DNA of 33,549 nucleotides, from contig NZ_JBAVEJ010000203.1 in the NCBI RefSeq assembly GCF_049587675.1, positions 1 through 33,549 on the forward strand, written 5' to 3'. The translations under genes and the position numbers were made by a program. Under the pieces are notes generated by a model, which saw only the letters and a list, made by a program, of their open reading frames with translations, was not told where the DNA came from and searched no databases. This document shows positions 33,337 through 33,549 of this stretch, one piece after another; within the stretch, counting starts at the first letter, position 1, and the number at the start of each line of letters is the position of its first letter. The DNA is from Sulfuricaulis sp049587675. GTDB lineage: Bacteria; Pseudomonadota; Gammaproteobacteria; Acidiferrobacterales; Sulfurifustaceae.

Positions 33337-33549
33337 TTAGCCCGGTTGTATTTGTCTTCGAATCGCACGATATCATCCTCGCCGAGATAGCTTCCGGATT
33401 GCACCTCGACGATTTCGAGCGGTATGTTGCCTGGATTTTCCAGCCGGTGCGTTGTGCCCAGCGGAATGTAGGTGGACTGGTTTTCCGTGAGCATGAAAAC
33501 CTCCTCCCCCTTCGTCACCCGCGCCGTTCCCTTGACCACTACCCAGTGC
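33333..33549 (-). CDS. manC: Mannose-1-phosphate guanylyltransferase/mannose-6-phosphate isomerase, C-terminal cupin (partial)
   Basis: Only the last 71 codons are in the window. They show the cupin isomerase domain typical of bifunctional ManC/AlgA proteins: HWVVVKGTARVT-like opening, YIPLGTTHRLENPG and IVEVQSGSYLGEDDIVRFEDKY. The N-terminal guanylyltransferase domain lies beyond the window edge. The stop overlaps the gmd start, placing GDP-mannose synthesis upstream of the fucose branch in the same operon. Confidence 0.92.
   Translation of the reverse strand, partial: HWVVVKGTARVTKGEEVFMLTENQSTYIPLGTTHRLENPGNIPLEIVEVQSGSYLGEDDIVRFEDKYNRAK

Noticed and set aside
1..33549. Searched by eye for tRNA/rRNA genes, CRISPR arrays, insertion sequences, terminators and a JUMPstart/ops element
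   Set aside because: None seen. The operon is densely coding and enters and leaves the window mid-gene, so promoter and terminator should lie outside.

Overview
The window is one long, entirely minus-strand polysaccharide operon (an O-antigen or similar surface glycan locus) from a Gram-negative bacterium. ABC-type O-antigen export (Wzm/Wzt), dTDP-rhamnose and GDP-fucose synthesis and the codon usage suggest a beta- or gammaproteobacterium, but the sequence alone does not fix the genus. Transcription runs from position 33549 down to 1 and continues past both ends: the first gene (manC-like) and the last (gtrA-like) are both cut by the window. Most neighbouring genes overlap by a few bases (ATGA, GTGA, TGATG, TAGTG), so the locus is probably translated as a chain of coupled genes. 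No initiating sugar-phosphate transferase, intact Wzy, Wzz, terminator or RNA gene is visible.

In transcription order: (1) 33549-31261, GDP-L-fucose supply (manC 3' end, gmd, fcl). (2) 31251-31147, a 34-codon 5' remnant of a UDP-glucuronate decarboxylase-like gene. (3) 31147-18919, a cassette with a Wzx-type flippase, five class I methyltransferases, four glycosyltransferases and an AsnB-type amidotransferase. Between asnB and the last glycosyltransferase lies a short hydrophobic open frame that looks like the 3' end of a lost membrane-protein gene, perhaps wzy. (4) 18814-15404, dTDP-L-rhamnose synthesis (rfbB, rfbA, rfbC, rfbD). (5) 15407-10210, ABC export (wzm, wzt with a C-terminal glycan-binding domain) and a 970-residue fusion of methyltransferase, short coiled coil and two GT2 domains. 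(6) 10217-9430, a methyltransferase gene broken by a single-base frameshift. (7) 9398-1, a module that closely matches the polyprenyl-phosphate D-arabinofuranose (DPA) pathway known from mycobacterial arabinan synthesis and from Pseudomonas pilin arabinosylation: a HAD-UbiA fusion, a DprE1-like FAD oxidase, a DprE2-like reductase and the start of a GtrA-family protein. Interleaved with these are two large uncharacterised membrane proteins with GT-C-like architecture, an SDR and a second FAD-dependent oxidoreductase.

My reading is that the fucose and rhamnose genes supply nucleotide sugars for a cytoplasmically built, methylated, ABC-exported chain. The DPA module would supply a lipid-linked arabinofuranose donor for periplasmic decoration by the two unassigned membrane proteins. 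The co-existence of Wzx and Wzm/Wzt, together with the gene remnants at the cassette edges, suggests a mosaic operon assembled by recombination.
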